Shown: positions 1-11,966 of the stretch, piece by piece
Numbering within the stretch: the first letter of the stretch is position 1
How the letters are laid out: every line of letters begins with the position of its first letter
Translations under genes and position numbers: made by a program
Notes under the pieces: model-generated
What the model was told of the DNA's origin: nothing
What the model saw: only the letters and a program-made list of their open reading frames with translations
The model's database searches: none
Assembly (NCBI GenBank): GCA_947579665.1
Contig: OX388343.1
Span: 93,042,254 to 93,106,253, forward strand
Direction of reading: 5' to 3'
Length of the DNA stretch: 64,000 bases
From: Sympetrum striolatum
Taxonomy: Eukaryota > Arthropoda > Insecta > Odonata > Libellulidae

Positions 1-1816
1 TTAAAACAAATTTTCTGTTTTTCTACCATCGAAAATTTTCTATCCAATTAATACTTCTTCCATAAAGGTTTCTCGTAATAGTTTATTGTAGTCAATTTGG
101 CCAATAGCAGTAGTTTTATAATATTGATCCATAAATCTCTATCTATTAATGTTTGATTTAATGTGCGTTATCAGTTTAAAGGACAAAAAATTAGGGAATA
201 GCACGTATGCTTATAAAACCTATGGAACAGAGTTGCCCAAACTTGTCATTCAACGTGTTGGAAGACATATTGCTGGGGAGTTGGCGACTCAATGTTGCGT
301 ATGCATATTTCTAGAACGTATTGGTTTTTCGACGATTCCTAATTAGATTTAATTTTCTCCAACATATTTCAGAATTGTTAGTCATTTAATTATAATTAGA
401 CTTGAAATGATCGAATTCCGAAATAATTTCTTTTACAATTTATGCCGTGTGTCTGAACTAAACAAAAGCCTGTCTATACAATTTAAAATTCAAAAGTAAA
501 TAATGGTATATAATAAAATTTGAAATATATAAAGGTATATAATTATGCATCATTGTTACTTTCACAATAAAAATACAACACAATTTTATAATAGCAATAT
601 TTTATATGGATCAACTCCTTGTGTTTAAAACTTCTCTGCTAAATCATTACCTTTTAAGGCTGTATAATTTTAAGTGCTTTCCAATCCATGCTATTAGTCT
701 TGTTTTTATTCCTTTTGAGTAATTTATAAAACTTCGTATTTATCTGTTATGCAAATGGTATATTTTCCTTCATATTTAAATAAAGTTGTCTTTCCTAGCT
801 TCAGCATTTACTTTCGAAAACGTCGCAATGCATATTTTGGGCTTAAAAAATGTGATGTCTTAATTCTGCTCCTATGCCTCTCGAATGAAATATTTCGAGC
901 GATGAACAATGCGGGTGAAAAACGATTCGACGCGATTCCGTCGAAAAAACACGAGCTTAGGAAAAATGGAGGAATTAAAAAGTAAACGTGTGTTCGGAAG
1001 CGCTATCTGTGGGCCTGAAAATATGTTTGCGAAGCTACTGCGGGTGATTGTTCTTTGACGGATCAATGTTCTTCTGTTTTGAAAACTTTATGGAGTATAA
1101 AAAAGAGGCCGATCACAGGTCGTATTTGTTTTGCTGCCTCCGTCTGATTCGTATCTACGCCGTGGGGTCGTAAAAAGGAATTTTGTTGAGATTAAGGTTG
1201 ACGGGGCGCTGGAATCAACGGGTTTTTTCTCTCGACACTCGCTTGAAGCCTGTTTTTAAACGCAGCTTTGAATCCATCAAGAAATGGATCTCGTGATGCT
1301 GTGAATTGGGGTCCATGACGATGCGTGAAATCATGCCCATCTTCTATACATTTTTAGAGCTCTACTATACTTTTTTATTGTTTTCTATACTCCTTGAAAT
1401 TCGTTTGTTTGTCATCGAGAATTAGGAGAGATATAGCGAAAGTCTATTCGTCCATAATTGTTACGAAACATACGTGGGAATAACCTGCAATCTTCAAAAC
1501 GATGGATTAGAATCTTAAGAATCTTAAGAAGAAACTAAAGCTTAATTTTCTCAATAAAATCAGGAAAAGAATGTTCTTCGTAAAGGTTATAGATATTGTC
1601 CTCTCTTGGATATATATAATGAATATATAATACCTGTTTTTATAAATAGTTTGTCTAACTTGGACCCAGAAAATCGGAAATAGAATTTTTCAGATCCTTG
1701 ATTTTGAATTGACGAGGTTTTACTGTACCTTAACACCTCATTTTTTTATATTCTTAAAAATTGAAAGTTAGTGTTTGCCCATCGGCTATATATTTTCATG
1801 AATATAAAGCAGGTGG
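1..1816. other. Unassigned AT-rich DNA
   Basis: No gene, tRNA or mobile element was recognised. Short open frames exist on both strands but lack recognisable motifs or splice context. The stretch from about 870 to 1330 is richer in CpG than its surroundings and contains the TATA-like site listed separately. Confidence 0.5.
1096..1103 (+). promoter_or_regulatory. TATA-like site, speculative
   Basis: TATAAAAA lies inside a locally CpG-rich segment (about 870-1330) that stands out from AT-rich flanks. A start site would be expected about 25-30 bases downstream, near 1125-1135. No downstream coding exon was recognised, so this may be chance in AT-rich DNA. Confidence 0.12.
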
Positions 1817-1930
1817 AATAACAAATTTATTTATACTTAAATCACATTTAATGGTGATGACATAGATCCTGATATTAGTGCCATGCTGCGATGGTCATTA
1901 TTTGTATTAAGTATAAATAAATCTGTTATT
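1817..1930. repeat. 114-bp inverted repeat, MITE-like
   Basis: Positions 1817-1840 and 1907-1930 are inverted copies of each other, 23 of 24 bases matching (left arm begins AATAACAAATTTATTT). The spacer of about 66 bases shows weaker continuing complementarity. Size and hairpin form suggest a tiny MITE or a relic of one. No clear target-site duplication was seen and no second copy was found in the window. Confidence 0.5.
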
Positions 1931-4779
1931 TTTGTCATAGAATACCACTAGGCCTCTAACATCGATGAAATCCCATGAATTATTAGGGGCATAAACCCTG
2001 GGAATTATCCTTGCATAAGGTTTGTGATGTAACTTATTCGTTGGTGGAAGGAAATATCCTACGTGCCTATTCAAAGACAGCATCGGTTCCTCTACAATTA
2101 TGTCGGCCGTAGGAATCTAGCGCGGCAAATGAAGCCCTAGCGAAACCTGTTGCATAACGTGGGTCATCTCGTTAAAATAATAGGGTTTCTATTATATAAA
2201 AACGAATGTGTATATGCTAACCAACAACTTGTGCCGCAAAAGTTCTATAACCCTCAGATATATGGAAACAACAAATATATTGGGACCGTAATTTACCCTT
2301 CCGACGACGTATTTTGAGTCTCTTCGTTAGCACACAAATTTTGATGAGATTTGAAGTTTCAGTTTTTACTTTTAGTTTTTTTTTAGAAGGACGGTCTCAA
2401 AAACTCATTTCACTCATTTTTTATTGTTTTGAGTTTAGCAATTTCTGATTGCTATTTCAACGATCCCTTTAACTGTCACTTAAACCCTTAATTTTAAATT
2501 TATAATTTTGTGTTTTTGTCAGTATTTTTATTTTTATAATATTTACCGACATCTAGTATATGAGAACAGGAAAATACGCCGATATCTTCTCAAATCCTAT
2601 ATTCGTAATTATACCTTACCAAAACAGAAAAATACAATTTAAGCCATATTTTCGCTATTATCCTATTTTGCATATAATCAACCGCTTAAAAATTTACCTA
2701 TCTATTGACAACCATTTTTATTTCACTTACAATTAGATTTATCTCAATTTATAAAAATAAGGACTCTTAGTCTGCTTCCATTTGATGTGTGTATTCATTC
2801 CAATTAATTTCGATAATGGCTCCGATTTGTATTTTTAAATAAAACATTTAATCGTCACTCCAAAAATTAGATGAAAAAATAAAAAATAATTAAAATCTTA
2901 AAAATGATGCATTTCCCCATTAAACGGACTTGTGGTGTATATCTCAACAAATGCCTACCTTTTTCATTGGAGTCCTATTCGTAATTATCGGAAGAAATGC
3001 AATTATGTCAAAATGACGATTTAAGCCTCGGTTGGCGCACCAAGGTCTGAGAGATACATTATTCATTAATATCTTTCACCTAGATTAGCTTCCCAAAATT
3101 GCTACAGAATATGATAAAAAGGATGTAATTTTGCAGTACTAGCCGAAACGCCCGCTGATTCTCAACGGAGAAATTAACAATGATAAATACCAGTGTAACA
3201 GATTGATTTTTTATCGTAACACATTCTTCATAATTGTAGAAAGATTGCTAATGCCAGGCTGTATTTCCAAAGTAATAAAAAAGTTAAAATAATATCTAAA
3301 AAAACCCAATATCTCAATATTTTATCCCATATCTTTTGAATGAATAATTCCTTCACTCAAGACAACATTTGTTTATAAATTATAAAAATACATTCTAAGA
3401 TCACATTAGGATAAGCGGCACCGTATTTTAAGAGACATTTTCAGAAAGGCGAAAAAGGATAAAGGAAAATAAGATTGGACACAAATAACAGGAATAAATT
3501 GTATATCACTTTAAAAACTACCGATGAAATTTTTGTACGTAACGCAACTAAAACATTAGAAAAGCACTGAACACAATCATTAACACAAACGCTATCACTG
3601 AAATGGAAATCGAAACTGAAACTACAATTGAACACCAATGACATGTAGATAGTAAATGTATATCCAATGGAAATCACATAATGAAAATACAAATGAATTG
3701 TTTTTTAAATTACCCATAAAACAATATACAAAATTACTTTATCTTTTCGGTCAGGTTTTGCTACAACTTAAAAATCGTAGCTCAACATTTCAACGATTTC
3801 AAAAACCAAACCAAGGGAAATCTTTACACACTTTGGTATCTCTGTTTTCGTCTATTAAACGTACGTCGAGACAAATGGATTAGATTCATTACGTAATTCA
3901 ATGATTATATTAAAAACAATTGCAACTTACAAGGCTATTTATGCGCATTCAGTTGAATTGATCGAGAGAGAGACCATTTGAAGCAACACACTTCTAACTA
4001 ACATTTTAATTTTACGGTAAACAATTACTTTGATACAAATAAAACATGGTTGCTACAGAAGCTTAAAAAAAATCGAAAAACTTTCTTAAATATTCGTTTT
4101 CGTTATACTCTGCGCGGGGTCGATTTTTAATAATGTAGAAAATTTTAAAGTTTTGCGACTCTTAGTTCTCACGTTCTTAGCGAACATACACACCCACACT
4201 CTATTTTATATATATAGATAATTAGTATCCAACGAGCTCTATTTTTTTGTTTCGTGGGAGTCATAGACTAAACAGCATTCACCGTGTTATTTGCAGTGAT
4301 AATGTAAGTGCAATGTTGACTACTCTCTTCTTTTAATTCAAGTTTTTCTTACACTATTTTCGTGGTCAATGGTCTTATTATTAGATATTTCAATCAATTT
4401 GTAGCTGGTCTAATTACAAAATCAATTTAAATTTTAAGATGAGTTAGTTTGTAAAGCATTTAATGTAAATATGCAGTGCAAATATCACTGTGCCTTGACA
4501 TTTTTCTGCTTTTTTAACTGTGATCAACATACATTGAATGATTAGATTAAAAAAAAATTGATATTCAAAATAAAACGAGACATTTATACTCATAAAATTA
4601 TACGTGGAAATTGTACTCTTTTTCAGATAGAGAAACACATCAACGTAGGGTTACAGGGAGTTAAAAGTTTTGCATAAAATAGAGAAAAATATCTCATGAA
4701 CTAGTCAGCTGAAGTTAAGAAAAGGACGAAAAGGAAATATTAGATGTCGTATTTTCGCTGTAGTTGCCTTCAATTCCTC
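1931..4779. other. Unassigned AT-rich DNA
   Basis: No gene or element was recognised. The DNA is AT-rich with scattered short open frames on both strands and no recognisable protein motifs. Confidence 0.5.
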
Positions 4780-5300
4780 CAGCACCTCCTCTTACCTTAG
4801 AACCCATATATTCCCTCCGCAGGCTTCCCCAAAATATATATTGCATCCCTGGCCGAATACTTTCCCCAGTCAATTATTCCCATATTTATGAGGCGGCCTA
4901 GGAAAAGAGGCTTCCCGAAGGTATCGACCACCTGACCCCTAAAGGTTGACCGAAGATATCCGCGGCGAGCACTGCCCTACCCCAGTCCCCATTTGCATTC
5001 AGGATTCGCACCGCCGCGCCGTGCATAACCAGGTTTGTCTGCCAGAGGGCGTGGCACGCACGGACGCGGGTGCTTACGTGCTGCGATCCGCTTCGCGTGG
5101 TACTGAGACGGAGTCTGAGCCCTATCTCTGGGTCCAATTCGTGCCCGCCCTACCATATTACCCAGCTTCCTGCTTTTTGTTTCCCCGTGTTTTCCTTTTT
5201 TAGCCAATTCCTCTTCTTTTATCTTTGCAACGACATCCATAGGCTTATCCAGGCTCCCTTCGCTTTCCCCGCGGTTTCCTCAAGCGTTAATTAGATTTTT
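4780..5300. other. GC-rich island with overlapping short ORFs
   Basis: This segment is clearly richer in GC and CpG than its flanks. Several frames are open on both strands for 70-90 codons, as expected when stop codons are rare in GC-rich DNA. One minus-strand frame (5240 to 4977) begins MDVVAKIKEEELAKKGKHGE, a lysine-rich start that matches no family I know. A donor-like AAG/GTAAGAG sits on the minus strand near 4797. It could be a first exon, a promoter or an enhancer. Nothing in the sequence decides which. Confidence 0.25.
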
Positions 5301-6020
5301 GGGGATTACTCCGTCGCCAGTTTTTCCCCGCGCGCCCATAATTAGAGTTGGAATTGATCTTCTTTAGGGATCTTTATCGCGAAATACCCTCATAAAGGTA
5401 GAGTTATTCTATTTCCTCGAATTCCTTAATTGGATGGCCGTGGTTTCGACACTCGTCTCCTTCAAGGTTCGCAGATCTCGAAGGTGACTGATGTGTGACG
5501 AAACTATGGTCCAATTAAAGAATTTGAGGGAATGGCAACGGCTTACTTGCGCGAGGTATTTTTTTTGAGGTGCTCAAATTTGGGAACATTTCCGTGATTT
5601 CTCACGATGACGTGTCAATAGTTAAAATAGTCCCCGTAATTAAAGAGAAGGCTTCAAATTTTTATTGGAAGTTTTCTCCCCCGCGTTTTCAAGTACATTT
5701 TGGATCTTAAAAGCTCCAGAATTGTGATAATTTCGCTGGGTATTAATGGATAAATTTGCGCGATGCTGGGAATACGACAAGCACTCAAGATATTTGAAAG
5801 AAGATCTCTATGTTAAACCAAGATAATAGTTGGGAGTTTCCGCTGGATCAGTGTTTTGTCAATTGAGGATCAATTTTAAAAGTGCGGTTTTTGCATCAAA
5901 TAGTAGCTGTTTAATCACATGAATTAATTATATGAATAGAAAGATCATGGAAATAACAGTCGATTCAACAGCCCTTTAACTCACGAAAAACATAGTGTGA
6001 TTATCTGCTAAGTCGGAGGG
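5301..6020. other. Unassigned DNA
   Basis: No gene or repeat was recognised. Confidence 0.5.
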
Positions 6021-6120
6021 TGGTTGAGTCCTCACAGCCAGCTACGATAGTCTTCGGAGTGGGTATGAGGCAACTAAGCTAGATGAGGAATGAGATATTT
6101 TGCCTTTTTCCTCACTGGAT
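6021..6120 (+). repeat. Dispersed repeat family R, fragment (copy 1)
   Basis: The core ATGAGGAATGAGATATTTTG and the preceding GGGTATGAGGCAACTAAG match copies at about 34.2 kb on the same strand and, as reverse complements, at about 39.9 and 43.8 kb. Only the 5' third of the family is kept here. After about 6120 the sequence no longer follows the other copies. No tRNA-like promoter or terminal inverted repeat is visible in the family. Confidence 0.5.
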
Positions 6121-9100
6121 CTGTATGATAAAAGCAAAATCAATTTAAAATTCACGGAATCACTTCTTTCGAAATTAATTTAAGTCCGGTGACAATTTGA
6201 GTTACAGTCTTCTTTGAATTCAGCAAGGAGAGATCAGGATAAGTATCATACTTAACATAGTGGGAAAATAGACCTTGACCCTGCCATGATCTAAATTTGG
6301 GTAAATATTTGAGGTTCATACGTGTATTATATGCCATTGACAGAGTTCTCTTATTGACGGTTTTGGGAATTATTGGAAATAAAATAGATTCTCCTTATTT
6401 GCGGAGGCTTGTTAGAATCCCTGACTTCTGCGATGCGATATTCACTTACTACCAACGATTTTAAATCAAATTGATCTTCCAAGTTGAAGGAGATGCGTAG
6501 ATTGGCTGTTTCTCAAATTCATTCCTCACATAAGCGTATTTCGCAAATAAATAGGTCAAATGGGGTTTCGACGGGATAGCGGCTGTTCCATCAGGTCAGT
6601 GTTCCAGAGGCAATTAACATGGAAAGGGAAAGTAGGCTATTTGGAGAAATGGTGAGCGAGCGAGTGATGAATTGGGAATCGGCCGAAATTAATGAGGTGT
6701 GGGGAGGAATCAGAGAGGATTAATAAAGTGAAGTTCACTCCGGAAGGGATTGCCACGAGATAATAAAATTATCGTCCTTGATGACGGCACTAGCAGCATG
6801 ATCTTTTGACGAATCCTTATTCGAATAGTCTATTTTTTAATGTCAGTTTGAGGTTATAAATTCTAAACTACCACTCTGCTGCCGTTCTTGACTTCTTGAC
6901 GTCAAGTTTCTTCAAACTTATTTCTGCTCTCCTCTCCATTTTTTCCATCCTCTTCTTGCAAATGATTGCCACAAAGCATGTATTCAAATTTTCTACGTTA
7001 GTTTGGGTCTCTAAAACTAATTCTAATTTTAAAGTTTGAGTGATTAATAGCATATACGTATTTTATTAAAAATTGCAGATTGTAAGTATATATAATTTAA
7101 TACTTTTATCAATTAGCTGTATCGCGTAAAGTTTTTGACAACCCGAAAATTAACAACTAATTTATTATATAAGTAATACTGCAAAAATATTTTTTCAGCT
7201 TATAATATTGTAGTTAGTTGTGAGATGCGAGCGAGCAACGTTCTCAAATGAAGTATTTTTACATTAATTGAATCTTGAAATTCACCCAAACATGAGGCAT
7301 TTTCACAAATTATGCATTTGTTGATAGCATACGTAAATATATCAATAAAATGCTTTGAATTATGATACTAAATAATGTATGTCAATAGTCATGCAATTAC
7401 TTATCCTGTTGTGTTTATATTAATTCAGAATTTGGTAATAGAATATAAAATGAACTAATTGCCATCATAAAATCATTAACCTTATAATTGAACAGTTTAT
7501 GAAATAATTGATATCAATTTTGCAATTATGAAAATACATTTCAAAATCACGTCTACTTAGAATTTTTATTTCCAGTTTTATCGCCAAAGGATTATCAATT
7601 TCGTACAGAGAGTACGTTTCCATAATTTACTTGACCCTGCATTCTTTTGTCTCCAGCCTAAATATAAAGGACAGTTGATGACAATTCCAGTGATCTTTTC
7701 TCATTATTTCTTTTCTGTATTATTTTACTATATTTTATTGTAGGAAACGGAATGCGATATTTTCTTTATAGATATCTGCAATCAATCTAATCAATTTGTT
7801 GGCGTTCAATATGCGTAATAATATGTATTTCAAAATAGTCTAATCATAGCAGAAACTTAGCCAGGGAAACTGTAACATTGTGACGATATTGGTGCGTGTT
7901 AACTCATGCTATGAGATCATTTTCTGTGGACTAGTTATCAACACTCCCTTCCCTGTTGAGAATCAGTCCACAGTTCTAGTAAGAATAGACAATGATTGTA
8001 TAAGGATAAATGTGGCAGAGTAATTGCTTATCCTTGTTTTGTAGTTAATATTGAAAATTATTAAAAATTGGTTTAACGTAAATGGTGCGAATGATTGAAT
8101 ATTGATATTCTTAATTATATCTTAAACACTTACCGGTTAAACTTGCTATTCTAAAGAGCGTCGGTCAAGTGAAAGGAACAGCAGTAGAGGATTACCTTTA
8201 TCTTTAAATCTCGGTTTGTACTCTCGTGATAAACATATTAATGGGATTTGCTGCGAATTACAATATTGCTCTTCATAGAATCCCATGGCCTCTGCTCATT
8301 GTGTGGATTTGAGCAAGCAGTGGTGGTCACCAAAAAGAACTGTCTGTAAGGACCAGGGTAACCATATCGTTGATTTCCCTGCGTAATTTTCAAAGTTCAA
8401 ATGGCGATCCCGCTTCGTCGTACTACTTCTGGAACTTCTTTCATCTCATGCTGTGCATCGGACCAAAAGCTATTGCGTGCATGCGTTCACCTCGGGATTT
8501 TTATCCCGATCTTCGTGAAGCTTTTGCATATTTCGTCCGCGAAGTGTTTTGCAAAGCAGTAAGGTATCGGAACAAGTTCTAATCGATGAGGATTCAAAGG
8601 CCTCGATGGTGCGCGTCAAGAAGGTCGAGTTATAATTACCGGATAATTCGCATGGGAGAGTGCGCTGGGGAAAGTTTGAAGGGGTACACAAGGGAATCCG
8701 AAAAGATCAGAGTGCAACGTAGAGGGCGTGGCTGAAGAGAAAGTTACGTAAAGGGGAAACGTGCAGCAGGGTCCGGTATGAGATGAAGGAATGTTTAAAA
8801 ATGTGTAAAATACATTGGAAGATGACATGCGCTATAGAAATACTTTGGATAATATACCCATTATCGAGGTATTATTCCTACGATAGTATTGGAATTAAGC
8901 AGGAGTATAGTAGTATTGTACTGAAAATCTTGCGCTAGATCTTATTTAAGTGTTTGTTATCATTGTATAATGTGAGTATTCCACTATTTTAGCACTGTTA
9001 GTTTTGCATACTTTATTTATTTGTTAATATAGCATATTTTTATTATTATAGAACATTCTTGTTTTAAGACACCGACAAAGCTAGTTCTCAGTATTAATTC

Positions 9101-10198
9101 ACTATTGTTACGCGCAACATCTTCAATGTTAAGTTAAAATATAATTTCTGATAATGACCACAAAATCAAATTTTGTATACATGGTCATATTTTGTCTCTT
9201 TAATTATAATAAATTATAAAAAGTCTCCTCCGAGTATCGCTTCGTCTAATTCGTTAATATATAAGTTAAATTTATATTTTTTAAATATTTATTTATGTAA
9301 ACTCTCAAACAGCACAAGGCCTTTGGAATATACTGAAAAACGATACAATTCGTTACAAGATAGTCAACAAATAAATTTGAAATATAAATAAATGCAAATA
9401 AAAAAATATGGTTTTAACAAGACTTCCTGTGGCGTATCGGAGAACGTTTAAATATTATGCTTCCTGACTAAGGATGGGAATTGTTAGGAGGCTCTTTTTT
9501 TCGACTTGCACGTAACATTCAAATGAAATACGAACGTAGAAAACGTGAGGGAGTATCCTCTATGCCTCAGAAACCGATCAAATAACACAGAATAAGTCTG
9601 AAAAACATATTCCTTGAGTAGACACACATTTATATAGAAGTCTTCTAAGTAGTCTGATGTAGCTTAAATTCCATTCGAGTCTTCTTTTATTTTATTTCTC
9701 AATAATTAAATCCTCCTTTCAGTGCTGACCTTTAATACGTAGTAGCCTTGACGTTAACTAACGCTTAATTCATCACTCTACATTATGGTGGCGCTGTTGC
9801 ATAATAGTAACGCCACGGCATTTTTGCGTATTGCAACAGACACCAGTCATTCATCAATCCATATTTAAAGTAAAAATGGTGATGGGTATTACTAATGCTC
9901 CACTATTACTATTGAAGTTTAGATTGATACTTAAGTGGGTCTCGGAAGACAACAGTTTGGTAAGTGATAACTTTAGAAAAAGAAAAAAAAATACTTTCGG
10001 AAAAAACTATTTCCTCAATGCATTTTATAACGAATACTTGACCTCTAAGCAAGATCACCTGCAATTCGAGTAGCGAGAAAGAAATAGAGAATGGAATAGT
10101 CCACGTGGGGGAGGGCATTCCACTAGAAAAACTATTACTGAAAGTAGTTAAGCCAAGCTGTGTTATTAGGAAATTGTTCATAAAGATCTGCATTTTGG
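6121..10198. other. Unassigned DNA with one small hairpin
   Basis: No gene or known element was recognised apart from the hairpin at 7924-7973. The stretch 8280-8780 is somewhat GC-richer with unremarkable short open frames. Confidence 0.5.
7924..7973. repeat. 50-nt hairpin
   Basis: The arms begin with CTGTGGACT and end with its exact complement AGTCCACAG. Complementarity continues inwards (TTATCAACA against TGTTGAGAA) with a couple of mismatches around a loop near 7945-7952. It is short for a pre-miRNA, so structure is all that can be claimed. Confidence 0.4.
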
Positions 10199-10426
10199 AT
10201 GCCCTTAGTCGTAGAATATGCAGAGATGATTGAAAGCGATGGAGATGCAGTGCTACAGAAGAATGTTAAAATTAAATTAGCAGACCTCGTTGCTAATGAA
10301 GAAGTCCTTGGAATGAGGAGAATTCTCAGGAAAATATCGATAAAAAGGAAATGGGAACTCCATCGTACGCACAGTCGGCTGAAGACGTTACTGTAAGGAA
10401 TGATGGATGGGAGAAATTATGGTTAA
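10199..10426 (+). pseudogene. LINE ORF2 C-terminal remnant
   Basis: This frame reads as the decayed tail of a non-LTR retrotransposon ORF2, the region after the reverse transcriptase. Visible pieces in order are KNVKIKLADLVANEEVL, then RRILRKISIKRKWELHRTHS, then RLKTLL, an in-frame stop at 10394-10396, and GMMDGRNYG in the same frame beyond it. The layout matches the common LINE tail pattern K-I-x-W-T-D-x-x-x-N-E-E-V-L ... I-K-x-R-K ... G-H-x-x-R-H ... L-L-K-x-x-x-E-G. The usual GH is replaced, the stop breaks the frame, and the RGRPR segment is not seen, so the copy is dead. It may extend upstream in another frame (around 10095-10200), but I could not support that. The assignment rests on pattern recall, not on a search. 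Confidence 0.5.
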
Positions 10427-11640
10427 TGCCTTGGTTGGGTTAAAGAATGTTTACTATTAAGTTTAGGAATTGTGAGGGAATAAGACCATTGTCATTGGAA
10501 AGAACGGCTCTGAGAGCTGCAACAAACCGAAATTCGGACTTGAAATGTATTCTCTAAAGTACTTACTATCGTACTTACTTACAACAATACAACTAATCCA
10601 CTTATATCTGAACATATCCATATCATATATATCATAAATACATCCACATATAGGACCTACACATATTATTATAACCGCGAACTTATACCTTAACCTATGC
10701 AGTTGTTGAATCGGACTAATTTTAGGCCAAACACTTGTTTTAGGAAATCATTTTGGGGAAAAACTAAAATTTTAAAGAGTATTCCTCGCTTTATCTGAGG
10801 GGCTTATTATTTTGCGAAAAGTTATCCATTTTTCTTGAGGTCAACCTTAAAAACTAACGATCTGAATTATAGGTATGAGATTTCTTATTCCACAAACTAT
10901 TTTGAACCGCAGCCCGCTCCTCATTCACCTTCGTTTTTCGCAAAACAAGCCCAATTGCGTTTGCTCCGAATTAAAGAGCAATGACACACAGGAGACCAGT
11001 CCTGTCGAAGTGCCTGTCATCGTTTAATGACGATGAATGGACAACAACACACTTTATTTAGTATTAAGCTTATTTTTATTAGGAAATCGATTTCTGTTTG
11101 ACGCCATTTGATTGTTTTTAAAATACAAGTTATACGGTGTTCTTTTCTTACCTGAAGGTGATAATTACACGTGTTTTCAAAATACTTTCTTTCAATACAT
11201 TAATTTTACGTTCACATGTACAGTTAACGAGGAAAAGCAATCTGAACTAACAATTTCGTATTACATTTCGCTTTGAGAAATAAATGCGTATTGGTTGTTA
11301 AGACTATGTGTTACGGAAGTGTTTCTAAATACGGCGAACAGTTCATTGGTGACGGGGAAATGAATGGGAGGAAAAGGACCGTATGAAATTCGTATGACCG
11401 TACCTTCTGATCAGAAGCGAAGCAAAAAGATGAGTATAAAAGTAATTGTTGTAATAAAAAAATGCCCGTTAGACAAAGGAAGCTCATGGTGAGTGATCTT
11501 GAGAAATAAAAAAAAACACTGTTGAAAGTGTTACTCTGATACAAGTCTTATAATTAACTTATGTCTATGGGATGTGGTATCTGAGAAGGGAGGATGCTGG
11601 AAGAGTTAAGTCATCAAATATGACTTAGTGATTTCACATA
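10427..11640. other. Unassigned DNA
   Basis: No gene or element was recognised. An open minus-strand frame near 11311-11544 is hydrophobic and lacks any recognisable motif. Confidence 0.5.
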
Positions 11641-11644
11641 TTTA

Positions 11645-11937
11645 TGGAATATTATTTCATCATCAGCATCATAATCAGATATTTTCAATCTGATGTCGGA
11701 TGTAGGTTTCCTCTAGCATTTTCCAATTCCCTCAATTTCAGAGAGTCTCGTTATCCCTGGGTAAGAAAAGAAAGGAAAATCTGCTATAGGAGATTTTAAA
11801 CCTCTAATTCCTGGGTAAGTCCCTGTTTTAGCTGTCTTTTGGTCTACTTTTTCGTCTCCTCACATCTCTTGGTGTATTGTTGAGTCCCACTGATTTCAAA
11901 TGGCTGTAGTTTCTTCTCGTCACATGTCCAACCCCTA
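11645..11937 (-). pseudogene. LINE ORF2 C-terminal and 3' tail remnant
   Basis: On the minus strand from about 11936 down to 11831 the frame reads VGHVTRRNYSHLKSVG, then 16 residues including RRRKSRPKDS before a stop. This fits the tail of a LINE ORF2 (GHVxRR ... K-R-R-R-G-R-P-K), with the GRP glycine replaced by serine. The following minus-strand DNA down to about 11645 includes GGAAACCTACATCCGAC and a GATGATGCTGATGATGA-type run, typical of the 3' end of such elements. It is opposite in orientation to the remnant at 10.2 kb. Point mutations and lack of the upstream domains show that it is a dead 5'-truncated copy. Confidence 0.45.
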
Positions 11938-11966
11938 ATGAATATGGTTTCGTATTCATTAGGGGT
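11931..11966. repeat. Perfect 14-bp stem hairpin
   Basis: ACCCCTAATGAATA (11931-11944) is followed after 8 bases by its exact reverse complement (11953-11966). It abuts the inner end of the LINE remnant, so it may mark a rearranged junction. No run of T follows that would suggest a terminator. Confidence 0.6.

Noticed and set aside
7924..7973. microRNA precursor
   Set aside because: The hairpin is about 50 bases, shorter than usual animal pre-miRNAs, with no evidence of expression.
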